A stretch of DNA of 64,000 bases, from the NCBI RefSeq assembly GCF_002808045.1, contig NZ_CP025000.1:868001-932000 (forward strand), read 5' to 3'. The notes under the pieces are model-generated. The model saw only the letters and a list, made by a program, of their open reading frames with translations. It had not been told where the DNA came from and searched no databases. Every line of letters begins with the position of its first letter. The first letter of the stretch is position 1. Origin of the DNA: Idiomarina sp. X4. Its GTDB lineage: Bacteria > Pseudomonadota > Gammaproteobacteria > Enterobacterales > Alteromonadaceae. A program made the position numbers and the translations under genes. Of this stretch, positions 43,741 through 53,382 are shown piece after piece.

Positions 43741-45057
43741 ATGCGAACGTTTTTGGGGTTTCCAACCGTTGATCACAGGCATGTATTTGCCATCGCCCTA
43801 CCAATGATTGTGTCCAATATCGCCGCGCCGCTTCTCGGCTTGGTTGATACGGCCATCATAGGTCATTTACCCGATGCTATCTACTTATCGGCGGTTGCCG
43901 TCGGTGCCATGGTCGTCAGCTTTATTTATTTGCTGGCGGTGTTCCTGCGTATGGCGACCACGGGGTATATCGCGCAGTCTTTCGGAGCTGAAGACTTAAG
44001 TGCACAGCGCCAGCACTTTAACAACGGGGTCATTATTGCGGTCATCTTGGGCTTGGCCATTGCCTTTGCCAGCCCCTGGATTAACGACGCTGCGATGTGG
44101 GTTGTCGCGCCCTCGGCTGAATTAGAGCCCTACGCACGCGAGTACATTCGTATTCGCTTATGGTCAGCCCCTGCCGCTCTTATGACGTTGGTGGCTTTGG
44201 GTGTGCTACTGGGCCGCCAAAATAGCCGCAAAGCCATGTTGCTGGTTATTATCACCAACGCCGTTAACGTGGTGATGGACGTAGTGCTGATTATCGGTCT
44301 CGACTTGAATGTAAGAGGTGCGGCCTGGGCATCGCTGATTGCTGAATGGGTCACCGCCATTGTCGGCTTTTACTGGACCGCTCGTGCACTGCAATGGTCA
44401 CTGCCCCACTTTGCAATAAGCGGGCAGGCGTTACGGCGCTTCCTTGGTGTTAACGGTAATATCTTTGTTCGGAGTTTGGTTTTACAGCTTTGTATGGCCA
44501 CCATGACTGGCTACGCCACCCGCTATGGCAGCACTCTGGTTGCCGTTAATGCGGTTCTTATGCAGTTTTTAATGCTGATATCTTTGGGATTGGACGGCAT
44601 TGCCTATGCGGTCGAGGCGCTAGCGGGTGCCGCTAAAGGGCAAAAAAAGCCCGATAAAATCCGCTATTGGTGCAAAATAACCCTGCTTTGGTCATCATTA
44701 TTTGCCGTAAGCTACACCTTAGTGTTTGCCATTGCCGGTGAGCAAATTGTTCGTCTCATTACAGACATTCCTGAAGTGGTGAATACCGCCATGAACTATC
44801 TTCCATGGATAATTCTTATGCCGGTTATCGCTCACTGGAGCTATTGGTTTGACGGGGTGTTTATTGGCTTGTCTATGAGCAAAGGGATGCGCAATACCAT
44901 GCTGCTGTCCGCTTTAATTGGGTTTCTACCACTGTGGTGGTTAGGATTGCCGCTGGAGAACCACGGTTTGTGGTTGGCTCTCAGCGGCTTTCTGTTAATG
45001 CGTGGTATTACCCAGGCTATTTGGTTATGGCGAATTAATTTGCCAGGTCGTCCATAA
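43741..45057 (+). CDS. MATE family multidrug/metabolite exporter (DinF-like)
   Basis: Inner-membrane Na+- or H+-coupled exporter of 438 residues with 12 predicted helices in two pseudo-symmetrical halves. The N-terminal helix HVFAIALPMIVSNIAAPLLGLVDT and the LGRQNSRKA loop match the DinF branch of MATE proteins. In E. coli dinF follows lexA; here it is about 10 kb away, and no LexA box was found upstream. Its 3' end overlaps the convergent DUF4397 gene by 23 bases. The substrate is unknown. Confidence 0.92.
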   Translation: MRTFLGFPTVDHRHVFAIALPMIVSNIAAPLLGLVDTAIIGHLPDAIYLSAVAVGAMVVSFIYLLAVFLRMATTGYIAQSFGAEDLSAQRQHFNNGVIIAVILGLAIAFASPWINDAAMWVVAPSAELEPYAREYIRIRLWSAPAALMTLVALGVLLGRQNSRKAMLLVIITNAVNVVMDVVLIIGLDLNVRGAAWASLIAEWVTAIVGFYWTARALQWSLPHFAISGQALRRFLGVNGNIFVRSLVLQLCMATMTGYATRYGSTLVAVNAVLMQFLMLISLGLDGIAYAVEALAGAAKGQKKPDKIRYWCKITLLWSSLFAVSYTLVFAIAGEQIVRLITDIPEVVNTAMNYLPWIILMPVIAHWSYWFDGVFIGLSMSKGMRNTMLLSALIGFLPLWWLGLPLENHGLWLALSGFLLMRGITQAIWLWRINLPGRP

Positions 45058-46423
45058 GTAATAGCTGAGGAGGTAAACCACCACCATCGGCGTCAACTGC
45101 CGCTGCAGTGTACAAGCCACCCGCTTCCAGTGTTAATACACCGGTTTGAATAGCAATGTCTGTAGTGCCTGTTGCCGTCACGGTTACAACATAGTCACCT
45201 GGCGGTAACGACACATTCCCCGTGCTGACTAAGGCTTCAGCGTCAAACGGAATATCACTGAACTGTGGCTCTGCACCACTGATATCGGTCGTTGGTGTCA
45301 CGTAGATATCGACGTTGCCCGCATTTGGTGCGGCATGAATCAGCTGCACTTGTGCTTCAGTCGCAACACGACGACGGTTTTCTGCAATCACTTGCAAACC
45401 GATAGTCGACAGTTCGCCAACCGCATACACCGAATAGCTCATAGCGTTTTCCACGGCTAAAGCTGCATCATTAATGACAACAGGGTCACCACCAGCAGCC
45501 GCAACATCCACAGAATATTCATCGGCTGGCAGATTTAAATAACCCGTTGCGGATAAAAATGGCAAGTCAGCAATTTGAGGTTCTGCCGCGTCATTTAGCG
45601 TCACATCAACGTTCGGTGCGTCAGCCACGGCATGTACAACACGTACATCTGCACCAGTATCGGCGTCATAAACAACCAAGGTATCAGTACCGTCAGTGAC
45701 TTGAAGCGCAACCGGTGAGTCTTCGGTGTTGGCACTGGTATTATTGGTAGCAGCGATGACATAATCACCACCGTCGGCTAACGCTAACGTACCTGAGTCA
45801 TAAACCGCGGTGCTTTCACCGGCCGCCGTTAAACGAACACGGTAGTCGCCCGCCGGTACATCCAGCTGACCACTGTCTTCACCAAAAGCGAGTGTTAAAT
45901 CCGCCTCTTCGTCCGCTAATGCTGCATCAGGAGCGGTAAGATAAACATCAACTGTCGGTGCGCCATAAGCGGCATGAACGACATGAATCCGGCTTTCGCC
46001 AGCGGCAATTTCAGATACCATTGTTTCAACCACTAGAGGCTCAAGTGACTCATCGCCTAGCTGACCAATAGCGAATACTTCATAACGCATGTCAGCTGCT
46101 AACGTCAGCGATGTTGGCGCAATAGCTTCTACGGTTTCACCGTCAGCTAAAATACCTTCAACAGACACATCGTAGTCGCCGGCATCAACTTCCAATACTG
46201 CAGAAGAGTCTTGGTACGCCAAGCCTTCAATGAGTGCTGAGCCACCTGCCAAAACATTGACATCCGGGGCATCGGCAGAGGTATGGTGAACTCGCACGTA
46301 ACTGGATTCAGCTGCGGGCGGAGGTGTGGTAGTATTGTCATCGTTGTCACTGTCAAACCAGTCACAACCGGTGAGAAATAACAGAGGGATTGAGATAATC
46401 CCCAACGTTTTGATCCCTTGCAT
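45035..46423 (-). CDS. DUF4397-repeat surface lipoprotein
   Basis: A 462-residue lipoprotein: signal peptide with lipobox LTGC (17-20) and an acidic linker (DSDNDDN, PPP), followed by four tandem immunoglobulin-like DUF4397 repeats starting near residues 41, 144, 259 and 357. Each begins with a RVVHA-type strand (VRVHHTSADAP, IHVVHAAYGAP, VRVVHAVADAP, VQLIHAAPNAG) and ends with a GDY-V-V strand. The composition is acidic, as in halophile-tolerant marine bacteria. It is probably on the outer-membrane surface with an adhesive or structural role; the function is not known. Confidence 0.88.
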   Translation of the reverse strand: MQGIKTLGIISIPLLFLTGCDWFDSDNDDNTTTPPPAAESSYVRVHHTSADAPDVNVLAGGSALIEGLAYQDSSAVLEVDAGDYDVSVEGILADGETVEAIAPTSLTLAADMRYEVFAIGQLGDESLEPLVVETMVSEIAAGESRIHVVHAAYGAPTVDVYLTAPDAALADEEADLTLAFGEDSGQLDVPAGDYRVRLTAAGESTAVYDSGTLALADGGDYVIAATNNTSANTEDSPVALQVTDGTDTLVVYDADTGADVRVVHAVADAPNVDVTLNDAAEPQIADLPFLSATGYLNLPADEYSVDVAAAGGDPVVINDAALAVENAMSYSVYAVGELSTIGLQVIAENRRRVATEAQVQLIHAAPNAGNVDIYVTPTTDISGAEPQFSDIPFDAEALVSTGNVSLPPGDYVVTVTATGTTDIAIQTGVLTLEAGGLYTAAAVDADGGGLPPQLLLMDDLAN

Positions 46424-46541
46424 GGTTAATTTCCTCGTTTTGATTAGGGCAAATATCACTACGAGGGACAGACCTGCAAGGAATCACATTTATTTAACAC
46501 GACATTGTAAAGACACCGAAAAGTTGTCTAACGCTATACCC

Positions 46542-47120
46542 CTAGTAGTAGGAGTGTTCACCGTGCTCATGTTCGGTAACATCGCGAACACCGGTTATTT
46601 CATCCGGGAAGCGTTCTAACAATTCCTTTTCAATGCCGTTCTTCAGTGTGACATCTATCATGCTGCAGCCATTACAACCGCCGCCAAACTGAAGCACCGC
46701 AACACCGCTGTCGGTAATTTCTGTCACCATGACCTGACCACCGTGATTGGCCAACTGTGGGTTGATTTCCACCTGAATCACATATTCAACACGGTCAATC
46801 AGTGGTGCGTCGTCAGCCACTTTACGTGCTTTCGCGTTAGGCGCTTTCAACGTCAACTGAGAGCCCAATTCCTGTTCTTCAAAGTCAATGGCCGCATCTT
46901 CCAGAAATGGCGCACTGCCAGAATCAACGACAGCATCGAAACCATTAAACGGCAAGCGCTCGTCGTCTGGCTCTACTGAGTCAGGCGGGCAATAAGAAAC
47001 TCCACACTCTGCGTTTGGCATACCCGGGTTCACCACAAATACACGAATATTTGTGCCTTCGGGTTGGTCGGCCAATAGCTTTTGAAAATGTGACTGCGCG
47101 GCTTCTGAAATACGTATCAT
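46542..47120 (-). CDS. nfuA: Fe-S cluster biogenesis protein NfuA
   Basis: Carrier that binds a [4Fe-4S] cluster at a dimer interface and delivers it to target enzymes, particularly under stress. The 192-residue protein has an N-terminal degenerate A-type domain ([16 protein letters not shown], lacking most of the A-type cysteines) and a C-terminal Nfu domain with the CxxC motif in [15 protein letters not shown]. The layout equals E. coli NfuA. A palindrome matching the type 1 IscR site lies 22-46 bases upstream, so repression by IscR is likely. Confidence 0.96.
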   Translation of the reverse strand: MIRISEAAQSHFQKLLADQPEGTNIRVFVVNPGMPNAECGVSYCPPDSVEPDDERLPFNGFDAVVDSGSAPFLEDAAIDFEEQELGSQLTLKAPNAKARKVADDAPLIDRVEYVIQVEINPQLANHGGQVMVTEITDSGVAVLQFGGGCNGCSMIDVTLKNGIEKELLERFPDEITGVRDVTEHEHGEHSYY

Positions 47121-47141
47121 AAACTGATTACCTCACGGCTT

Positions 47142-47166
47142 ATACCTGAGTAAATTACTAGGGTAT
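47142..47166. promoter_or_regulatory. IscR type 1 binding site upstream of nfuA
   Basis: The 25-base palindrome begins ATACCTGAG (47142) and ends CTAGGGTAT (47166) with an AT-rich centre. It agrees with the type 1 IscR consensus, as I recall it, at about 22 of 25 positions. It overlaps the probable promoter of nfuA, a known IscR target in E. coli. Confidence 0.72.
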
Positions 47167-47192
47167 AGTGTACCTGACATCCCACTCAGTTT

Positions 47193-47876
47193 CTAGTCAC
47201 CTTGATTATAAGCAATGGCCCAACCGTCGACGTGTTCAGCGCCTTTTCTGTAAAGCGCATCAGCCGCTGCCATCATGGTCGCCCCGGTTGTTATGACATC
47301 ATCGATGACCGCAATCGATTGCCCCTTAACGTTAGCGAGCGCCAACTGACTTTTATAACTATTATGCCAACGATCTCGCTGGCTGGTTAAATGTTGCAAT
47401 GGCTTCGCTCTTACGATCCTCAAGCCATTGGATAAATAAGGAATACTTAGCAAGCTAGCCACCTCCCGGGCAACTAACGCCGTTTGATGAAAACCGCGTT
47501 TATGCCAAGACTTTTCCGTCATCGGCATAGCAATAATGCCGTCGGGCAGGGGTTTATTTTGATAGCACAACACAATATGTGCGGCCAGCAACCTTGCAAA
47601 TACCGAGGCTAACTCCGCTCGATGCTGAAACTTGTAACACTGCATCAGTTGCCGGGTTTGGGGTTCCCAACGTAGACTTGCGAACCAGTATCGACAAGGC
47701 CGATCGGTTAACGCGTGACGCAAATCCGCTAAATGCTGACAGCAAGCCGGATACCAACGCGGCAACGCCCATTCGCAATAATTACAGAAGTCGCTGCCAC
47801 TGGCTCTATTGGTACCACAACTCCAACACTTGCCACCACCAAACTGGTTGGCGATATCTCGTAAAAACGCTAGCAT
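47193..47876 (-). CDS. ComF/GntX family phosphoribosyltransferase-like protein
   Basis: A 227-residue protein of the ComF family, needed in several bacteria for uptake of transforming DNA or use of DNA as nutrient. An N-terminal zinc-ribbon (CWSCG and CNYC) precedes a type I PRTase-like domain with the PRPP loop VIDDVITTGATM. The start at 47874-47876 (MLAFLRDI) is preferred; a TTG nine codons earlier would add MNSKWLTAL and lies close to the divergent bioH region. The ComF-divergent-BioH arrangement is the conserved gntX/bioH context of gammaproteobacteria. Confidence 0.9.
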   Translation of the reverse strand: MLAFLRDIANQFGGGKCWSCGTNRASGSDFCNYCEWALPRWYPACCQHLADLRHALTDRPCRYWFASLRWEPQTRQLMQCYKFQHRAELASVFARLLAAHIVLCYQNKPLPDGIIAMPMTEKSWHKRGFHQTALVAREVASLLSIPYLSNGLRIVRAKPLQHLTSQRDRWHNSYKSQLALANVKGQSIAVIDDVITTGATMMAAADALYRKGAEHVDGWAIAYNQGD

Positions 47877-47917
47877 AAGTGCCGTTAACCATTTGCTATT
47901 CAAATAGAGGAAGTATA

Positions 47918-48685
47918 GTGAGCCTATCTATTCAGTGCCACGGGGCAGGAACGCCTTTAGTTGTAATCCATGGCTGGGGAATGAACTCGAATATATGGCA
48001 ACCTATTATTCCTTCCTTAAGTGAAAAGTACACGGTGTACTGTGTTGATTTGCCCGGTTTTGGTGACTCATCCTGGTCGTTCGAAGCATCGGTGAGTTTA
48101 GACGACTTGGTCGACGCATTGGCACCTGCATTACCCGAAAGATTTCATGTTATGGGTTGGTCCTTGGGTGGGCTAGTCGCGACACAGTTTACCCTAAAAC
48201 ATCCAGATAGAGTTCTATCGCTCACCACGGTGGCGTCTTCACCACACTTTGTCGAGTCTGACAGCTGGCCGGGTATAAAGCCTCGTGTGCTTGAGCAATT
48301 TCAACAGCAGCTCGACTCCGATTTCCGGAAAACCATAGAGCGTTTTTTAGCAATACAAGCTATGGGAAGCAGCGATGCTAAAGCACAAATAAAATTAGTC
48401 AGAGAGCTTATTTTTAGTAAGCCAACCCCCGACCAGAAAGTGCTTAAAGAAACACTGAAGCTGTTACAAGAATGCGACCTTCGCGAGCAATTAGTTAATG
48501 TGGAAGTCCCTTTTCTACGGCTTTATGGTCGCCTCGACAGCTTGGTGCCTGAACGCGCGATTACAAAAATTGACGAGCTGGCACCGCAGTCAAAATCAGT
48601 GACTTTTAATAAAAGCTCGCATGCGCCATTTTTATCAGAGCCTGACGATTTTTGCCGCGTGCTTTCGGAGTTTTCGCAGAATTAG
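47918..48685 (+). CDS. bioH: Pimeloyl-ACP methyl ester carboxylesterase BioH
   Basis: Alpha/beta-hydrolase that releases pimeloyl-ACP from its methyl ester, ending the fatty-acid-derived part of biotin synthesis. The 255-residue protein has the nucleophile Ser82 in GWSLGGL, the aspartate in YGRLDSLVP and the histidine in SSHAPF. VASSPHF and [16 protein letters not shown] closely follow E. coli BioH. The start is GTG 47918, eight bases after GAGG; an in-frame ATG at 47879 would overlap comF. Its stop overlaps the convergent mutM by four bases. Confidence 0.94.
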   Translation: MSLSIQCHGAGTPLVVIHGWGMNSNIWQPIIPSLSEKYTVYCVDLPGFGDSSWSFEASVSLDDLVDALAPALPERFHVMGWSLGGLVATQFTLKHPDRVLSLTTVASSPHFVESDSWPGIKPRVLEQFQQQLDSDFRKTIERFLAIQAMGSSDAKAQIKLVRELIFSKPTPDQKVLKETLKLLQECDLREQLVNVEVPFLRLYGRLDSLVPERAITKIDELAPQSKSVTFNKSSHAPFLSEPDDFCRVLSEFSQN

Positions 48686-49494
48686 CGTTGGCAGGTCGTG
48701 CAATACACGGTGCTGCGCTGACCCAACCGAATTTCTTTCAGTCGACTACTGCACACCATACACAATTTACCCCCACGACCGTACACCTGAAGCTTTTGCG
48801 CAAAGTAGCCCGGCGCGCCGTCTACTTGGGTGAAGTCACGAAGGGTCGTACCGCCCTGCTCTATTGCCTGAGCTAAGGTTTCTTTAATAATAGGAACCAG
48901 CTTCTCATAGCGCTGTTTACTGATTTTGCCGGCGGCGCGTTTGGGATTAATGCCGGCTTTGAACAAGGCTTCGTTCGCGTAGATATTACCAACGCCAACC
49001 ACCACTCGGTTATCCATAATAAAGGTTTTAACCGGCTGTGTGCGTTTACGGGACTGTTCGAACAAATAATCTGCGTGGAACGCATCTGTCAGAGGCTCAG
49101 GGCCTAAGTGCTTTAGTAAATCATGAATCTCGGGTTGCTCTTTGGTAAAAAGTAACGCACCAAAACGGCGCGGATCGTTCAAACGCAAACTTTGGCCGTC
49201 ATCGAATTCAATACTGATGTGATCGTGCTTGTAAAACGGCGTTTCTACTGGCACCACTCGCAACTTGCCCGACATACCTAAATGTAAGATTAACGTACCG
49301 GCATGGGTCTCTAACAACAGGTACTTGGCACGCCGCTTAACGCTTAACAACGCTTGTCCTTCAACCTCTTTCACTGTCTCGGGTACCGGCCAGCGCAAAC
49401 GGCTGTCACGGACATTAACGTGATGTATTTGGTGACCTTCTATGTGTGGCGATATGCCTAACCGACTGACTTCAACTTCTGGTAATTCAGGCAT
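48682..49494 (-). CDS. mutM: Formamidopyrimidine-DNA glycosylase (Fpg/MutM)
   Basis: Base-excision repair enzyme that removes 8-oxoguanine and formamidopyrimidines and cuts the abasic site. The 270-residue protein starts MPELPEVE with catalytic Pro2 and Glu3. The DNA-binding [12 protein letters not shown] helix-two-turn-helix and the C-terminal zinc finger (Cys245, Cys248, Cys265, Cys268) are intact. The length and ends match MutM. The gene is three bases after the small membrane-protein gene in the same direction and near radC-rpmBG, the conserved neighbourhood. Confidence 0.97.
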   Translation of the reverse strand: MPELPEVEVSRLGISPHIEGHQIHHVNVRDSRLRWPVPETVKEVEGQALLSVKRRAKYLLLETHAGTLILHLGMSGKLRVVPVETPFYKHDHISIEFDDGQSLRLNDPRRFGALLFTKEQPEIHDLLKHLGPEPLTDAFHADYLFEQSRKRTQPVKTFIMDNRVVVGVGNIYANEALFKAGINPKRAAGKISKQRYEKLVPIIKETLAQAIEQGGTTLRDFTQVDGAPGYFAQKLQVYGRGGKLCMVCSSRLKEIRLGQRSTVYCTTCQR

Positions 49495-49497
49495 GTA

Positions 49498-49992
49498 TTA
49501 ACGTCCTAATAACTGACTTACGTGTAAATTCTCAATTTTAAAGTTTTGCTGCTGGTTCGGTAACCTTAAAATAAGATACGGTGACGCATAAAGTTCTACT
49601 CGAGCCGTATTGCCGTCATTGAACGACAGTAAAACATCGGTAATTTTATCGGTGGCTTGTTCTTGAACTGGTGTCATTTTTATCGATAACCAGTTAGTGA
49701 CGACTCCGCTAATTTGCTGGTTAGTTAGCCTGCATTCGTTCGCACATTGCCATTTGCCGTTGTCTCGTTTCAACATCAAATCCGGCATTTCTATGGCTGC
49801 CAGAGTACCGTCGTCAGGGATCAGGCCAATTTCGCTGGTAGGCTCCGACACTGTCTCATCGGTTTTTTTCATGGGTGGCGCAACGTACCAAAACACAAAC
49901 ATAATAATAAGAATGACGTAGACCAGAACGTTATTCCAGGAGCGTTTACGCATTGTTACGCCAAACAGTTTGCGTTTTTCGTTAACCTTCAT
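49498..49992 (-). CDS. Small membrane-anchored protein upstream of mutM, unknown
   Basis: A 164-residue protein with one membrane helix (about 21-38; VLVYVILIIMFVFWYVAPP) after a basic N-terminus, and a periplasmic beta-rich domain containing a possible disulfide pair (QCANECRLT). No family is recognised with certainty. It is three bases upstream of mutM on the same strand, so the two are co-transcribed. The start at 49990-49992 is preferred, although Met14 (MRKRSWNN) is possible. Confidence 0.65.
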   Translation of the reverse strand: MKVNEKRKLFGVTMRKRSWNNVLVYVILIIMFVFWYVAPPMKKTDETVSEPTSEIGLIPDDGTLAAIEMPDLMLKRDNGKWQCANECRLTNQQISGVVTNWLSIKMTPVQEQATDKITDVLLSFNDGNTARVELYASPYLILRLPNQQQNFKIENLHVSQLLGR

Positions 49993-50085
49993 AAAAGAGC
50001 ACCTAAGTGTGTTATTTTTTGCTTGTTGCTATGTTAAGAATACCCTATATTTCGCGCGACAAAAAATGAATATGGTCATACTACT

Positions 50086-50703
50086 ATGCTGCTACCTACT
50101 ATCATCGACTCCGTTGCCGACACCGGATACTGCATTGTCGATAATTTCCTGCCACAGCAGCAGTCACAAGCCTTGTATGACTATTCGCAGCAACTGTCCG
50201 CACAATATTGGAATATGGCCGGCATAGGTCGCCAGCAGTCACAAACCATTAACACTATGGTTCGTAACGACCGTATTTACTGGTTAACCCCAGAGCAACC
50301 TGAACACGCTGATTATTTGGCGATAATGGAAGAGCTGCGTGTTGAGTTTAACCGGTCGCTGTTTATGGGCTTGTTCGATTACGAATGCCACTTGGCACAC
50401 TACCCTAATGGGGCGTTTTATAAAAAGCATTTAGACGCGTTTAAAGGGCGTAGTAACCGAGTGCTAACCACCGTATTTTATTTAAACCCGCAGTGGCAGG
50501 AAGACGATGGCGGACAGCTGGTGATATACGGCGCAAAAGGGGAGGTTCTGGAAACCGTTTTACCCCAACAAGGCCGATTAGTGGTGTTTTTAAGTGATCG
50601 CTTTGTACATGAAGTACTGCCATCAAAACGTGACCGATTTAGTGTTACCGGTTGGTTCCGCATTAACGCGAGTGTTTCAGGTATTATTGACCCACCGCGT
50701 TAA
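50086..50703 (+). CDS. 2OG-Fe(II) oxygenase (SM-20/prolyl 4-hydroxylase-like)
   Basis: A 205-residue non-heme iron dioxygenase that would hydroxylate a protein or small molecule with O2 and 2-oxoglutarate. The facial triad is His115 and Asp117 (KKHLDAF) and His175 (FVHEVLP), and Arg184 (RDRFSVTGWF) is the expected 2-oxoglutarate ligand. The strand motif YFLNP-type FYLNPQW and GGQLVIY are typical of this family. No strong ribosome site is seen before ATG 50086. It stands alone and is convergent with rpmG across a bidirectional terminator. The substrate is unknown. Confidence 0.87.
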   Translation: MLLPTIIDSVADTGYCIVDNFLPQQQSQALYDYSQQLSAQYWNMAGIGRQQSQTINTMVRNDRIYWLTPEQPEHADYLAIMEELRVEFNRSLFMGLFDYECHLAHYPNGAFYKKHLDAFKGRSNRVLTTVFYLNPQWQEDDGGQLVIYGAKGEVLETVLPQQGRLVVFLSDRFVHEVLPSKRDRFSVTGWFRINASVSGIIDPPR

Positions 50704-50726
50704 ATAGCACGTAAAAACCAGGCAAT

Positions 50727-50754
50727 AAAAAACCCAGCCGAAGCTGGGTTTTTT
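50727..50754. terminator. Bidirectional Rho-independent terminator
   Basis: AAAAAACCCAGC (50727-50738), a CGAA loop and GCTGGGTTTTTT (50743-50754) give a GC stem flanked by A and T runs, able to stop transcription of the oxygenase gene (plus) and of rpmB-rpmG (minus). Confidence 0.95.
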
Positions 50755-50771
50755 GTAAGCGATAAAACCAA

Positions 50772-50927
50772 TTACTTGATTTTAGCTTCTTTGAAAATCA
50801 CGTGTTTACGAACCACTGGGTCGTACTTTTTGATTTCCATTTTTTCTGGCATGGTGCGTTTATTTTTGTCTGTCGTGTAGAAGTAACCAGTACCCGCAGA
50901 CGACACCAAACGAATCTTATCGCGCAT
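50772..50927 (-). CDS. rpmG: 50S ribosomal protein L33
   Basis: A 51-residue large-subunit ribosomal protein. The translation begins [19 protein letters not shown] and continues with the typical [17 protein letters not shown], then [14 protein letters not shown]. There are no zinc-ribbon cysteines, so it is the cysteine-free (C-minus) type. It lies 12 bases downstream of rpmB in the same direction and ends just before a strong terminator, the standard rpmB-rpmG operon. Confidence 0.97.
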   Translation of the reverse strand: MRDKIRLVSSAGTGYFYTTDKNKRTMPEKMEIKKYDPVVRKHVIFKEAKIK

Positions 50928-50939
50928 AATATCTTTTCC

Positions 50940-51176
50940 TTACACCTTGATACCACGGCCGCGGAGATCCGCTAATACCGAGTCGATACCGTTTTTATCG
51001 ATGATACGCATACCTTTAGTAGAAATGCGCAGCTTAACCCAACGCTTCTCGCTTTCTACCCAAAAGCGGTGCGATTGAAGGTTCGGCAAAAAGCGACGTT
51101 TCGTCGCATTGCGTGCGTGCGAGCGGTTGTTACCGACTACCGGACGCTTACCTGTAACTTGGCATACTTGTGACAT
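50940..51176 (-). CDS. rpmB: 50S ribosomal protein L28
   Basis: A 78-residue large-subunit protein beginning [20 protein letters not shown], with the basic segment [11 protein letters not shown] and C-terminal [19 protein letters not shown], matching gammaproteobacterial L28. The start at 51174-51176 is fixed by the family N-terminus; the frame stays open 28 codons further upstream, but that stretch is leader sequence containing the promoter. It is the first gene of the rpmB-rpmG operon. Confidence 0.97.
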   Translation of the reverse strand: MSQVCQVTGKRPVVGNNRSHARNATKRRFLPNLQSHRFWVESEKRWVKLRISTKGMRIIDKNGIDSVLADLRGRGIKV

Positions 51177-51248
51177 GTCTTTACTCCAAAATTGCTGCAA
51201 GCTCGCCTGTCGCCCAACGTGACCTTGCCTATAAATCCGAGGGCGCAT

Positions 51249-51277
51249 TTTATACAGCAAACTGCCCTTCTAATCAA
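51249..51277 (-). promoter_or_regulatory. Sigma-70 promoter of rpmB-rpmG
   Basis: On the minus strand, TTGATT (51272-51277) and TATAAA (51249-51254) are separated by exactly 17 bases, close to the ideal housekeeping promoter. The leader to rpmB would be about 65 bases, fitting a ribosomal protein operon. Confidence 0.8.
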
Positions 51278-51357
51278 GCTAATACGACGGAAATATGATC
51301 CTTAACGATCGTTCGGGCGGATTTTACGTGATTTTTCACCAAACTGCCAGTATAAAA

Positions 51358-52032
51358 CTACAACAATCCACGCTCGGCGAATGAAATGGGTGCGCCAGCA
51401 CCAATAACAAAATGATCGAGTAAAGAAACATCAATTAAGCTCAGGGCTTTTTTCACTCGTTCAGTCACGCGCTGATCCGCTTGGCTTGGCTCTGCCACGC
51501 CCGACGGGTGATTGTGCGCTAAGATAACCGCGGCTGCATTGTATTTCATCACCAGTTTAATCACTTCACGCGGGTACACTGGCGCCGCATTGATGGTGCC
51601 CTGAAACAGTTCTTCGTAGTGCAACAGCCGGTGCTGGCTGTCAAGCAAGAGCAAGACAAACAACTCCCGACTTTGGTGCCTAAGCTTCGAAATGAGATAG
51701 TCCTTAACCATACTTGGCTCAGTAAAGCCGTCCGTGCGTTCCAGTTGCCACTTTAAATACCGCCGCGACAACTCCATAACAACCTGCAATTGATTCACCC
51801 GGGCTGGCCCAATACCATCACATTCAAGCAGTTGCTCACGGCTAGCGACTAACAGCGGTCCAATACCATTAAAATGGTGCAGTAACTTGCGGGAAAAGGT
51901 CACCACATCCTGCCCTTGTCGGCCACTGCCCAATAATACCGCTAATAACTCCGCATCACTGAGAAACTGCGCCCCCTGTAACTGCAACTTTTCACGCGGA
52001 CGCTCTGCAACCGGCCACTCCTTGACACTCAT
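51358..52032 (-). CDS. radC: RadC family JAB/MPN-domain protein
   Basis: A 224-residue protein with an N-terminal helix-hairpin-helix region (CDGIGPARVNQLQ, about residues 63-75) and a C-terminal RadC JAB1/MPN-like metal-binding domain with the motif HNHPSGVAEPSQAD. The historical link to DNA repair is disputed, so the cellular role remains unclear. It is upstream of rpmB in the same direction and divergent from coaBC, as in E. coli and many relatives. Confidence 0.93.
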   Translation of the reverse strand: MSVKEWPVAERPREKLQLQGAQFLSDAELLAVLLGSGRQGQDVVTFSRKLLHHFNGIGPLLVASREQLLECDGIGPARVNQLQVVMELSRRYLKWQLERTDGFTEPSMVKDYLISKLRHQSRELFVLLLLDSQHRLLHYEELFQGTINAAPVYPREVIKLVMKYNAAAVILAHNHPSGVAEPSQADQRVTERVKKALSLIDVSLLDHFVIGAGAPISFAERGLL

Positions 52033-52132
52033 TATACTCTCCTTCGTTTGAACTGCGGATAAGTATAACGAGCATCTACCGTGTTTCCGGGTCTCGTGTT
52101 ATCTTTACACGAGTTAACATTGAGGGGTTCGC

Positions 52133-53371
52133 ATGACACAACTGCAGAACAAAAACATTCTTTTGGGTATTACCGGCGGCATCGCAGCCTATAAAACACC
52201 TGACCTGGTGCGCCGGTTGCGTGAACAAGGTGCAGTGGTGCGCTGTGTCATGACCGAAAGTGCCAAAGCCTTTGTAACCCCACTTAGCTTACAGGCTGTG
52301 TCTGGTTTTACGGTCAGCGATGACTTGCTTGATCCCACAGCAGAAGCCGCTATGGGCCATATCGAGCTAGCACGATGGGCCGATCTGATTCTTATTGCTC
52401 CGGCCACAGCAAATACCCTGGCACGCATTACTCACGGTTTTGCCGATGACTTACTCAGTACGCTGGTTTTAGCCAGCAAAGCGCCTGTTTGCGTTGCGCC
52501 GGCAATGAATCAGCAAATGTGGGCGGCCACTGCAGTACAAACGAATGTGTCTACTCTGCGAGAGCGCGGCATTACCTTTATTGGTCCGGAAAGCGGCGAA
52601 CAAGCCTGTGGCGATATTGGCTATGGCCGCATGACCGACCCCACCGATATTGTTAAGGCATTGCTAGACGATAAGTTGCCGGACAGCGGTTCTACAGCTT
52701 CCGGCACCTGGCAGGGTAAAACTTTTGTCATTACAGCGGGTCCGACGCGCGAAGCTATCGATCCCGTGCGGTATATCAGTAACCACAGTTCAGGCAAGAT
52801 GGGTTATGCGTTAGCTCAGGCAGCGGCTAATGCCGGAGCAAAGGTTGTATTGGTGTCAGGACCCACCCAGCTTGCCACACCGAAAGGCGTACAACGTATT
52901 GATGTTGAAACCGCTGAGCAAATGCTGACAGCAGTACAACAACAGCTTACAGACTGTGATGTTTTTATCGGTTGCGCTGCGGTCTCCGACTATCGCGTAG
53001 AGCATGTCGCCGAGCACAAAATTAAGAAAGAGCAAAACAGTGAACCGCCCAAACTGTCATTGGTGCAAAACCCTGACATTTTGAAAACGGTGGCACAGTC
53101 TGCCAACGGTCCTTTTACCGTGGGCTTTGCCGCGGAAACCCAGAATTTAAAAGAAAATGCCTTAAGCAAATTACAGCGTAAGCAACTGCAAATGATCATC
53201 GCCAATGACGTCAGTGAGTCTCATCAGGGGTTCAATAGTGACCAGAACAGTGCGTTGATATTAAGCAAGGAAAGTGAGCAGTCACTTCCGACCATGAGCA
53301 AGCATGATATGGCTGTTGCCATTATCGATGCTATTGCAAAGCGCTATTTTGATACATCCAACAGGAGCTAA
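52133..53371 (+). CDS. coaBC: Bifunctional phosphopantothenoylcysteine decarboxylase/synthetase
   Basis: Joins cysteine to 4'-phosphopantothenate (CoaB) and decarboxylates the product (CoaC) on the way to coenzyme A. The 412-residue protein has an N-terminal flavoprotein domain (about 1-185; [19 protein letters not shown], and [13 protein letters not shown] with the catalytic cysteine loop) and a C-terminal CTP-dependent synthetase ([24 protein letters not shown]). Both catalytic halves look intact. It is followed by dut and slmA in the same direction, the conserved coaBC-dut-slmA order. coaD at 24.4 kb serves the same pathway. Confidence 0.97.
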   Translation: MTQLQNKNILLGITGGIAAYKTPDLVRRLREQGAVVRCVMTESAKAFVTPLSLQAVSGFTVSDDLLDPTAEAAMGHIELARWADLILIAPATANTLARITHGFADDLLSTLVLASKAPVCVAPAMNQQMWAATAVQTNVSTLRERGITFIGPESGEQACGDIGYGRMTDPTDIVKALLDDKLPDSGSTASGTWQGKTFVITAGPTREAIDPVRYISNHSSGKMGYALAQAAANAGAKVVLVSGPTQLATPKGVQRIDVETAEQMLTAVQQQLTDCDVFIGCAAVSDYRVEHVAEHKIKKEQNSEPPKLSLVQNPDILKTVAQSANGPFTVGFAAETQNLKENALSKLQRKQLQMIIANDVSESHQGFNSDQNSALILSKESEQSLPTMSKHDMAVAIIDAIAKRYFDTSNRS

Positions 53372-53382
53372 GTGAACAACTC

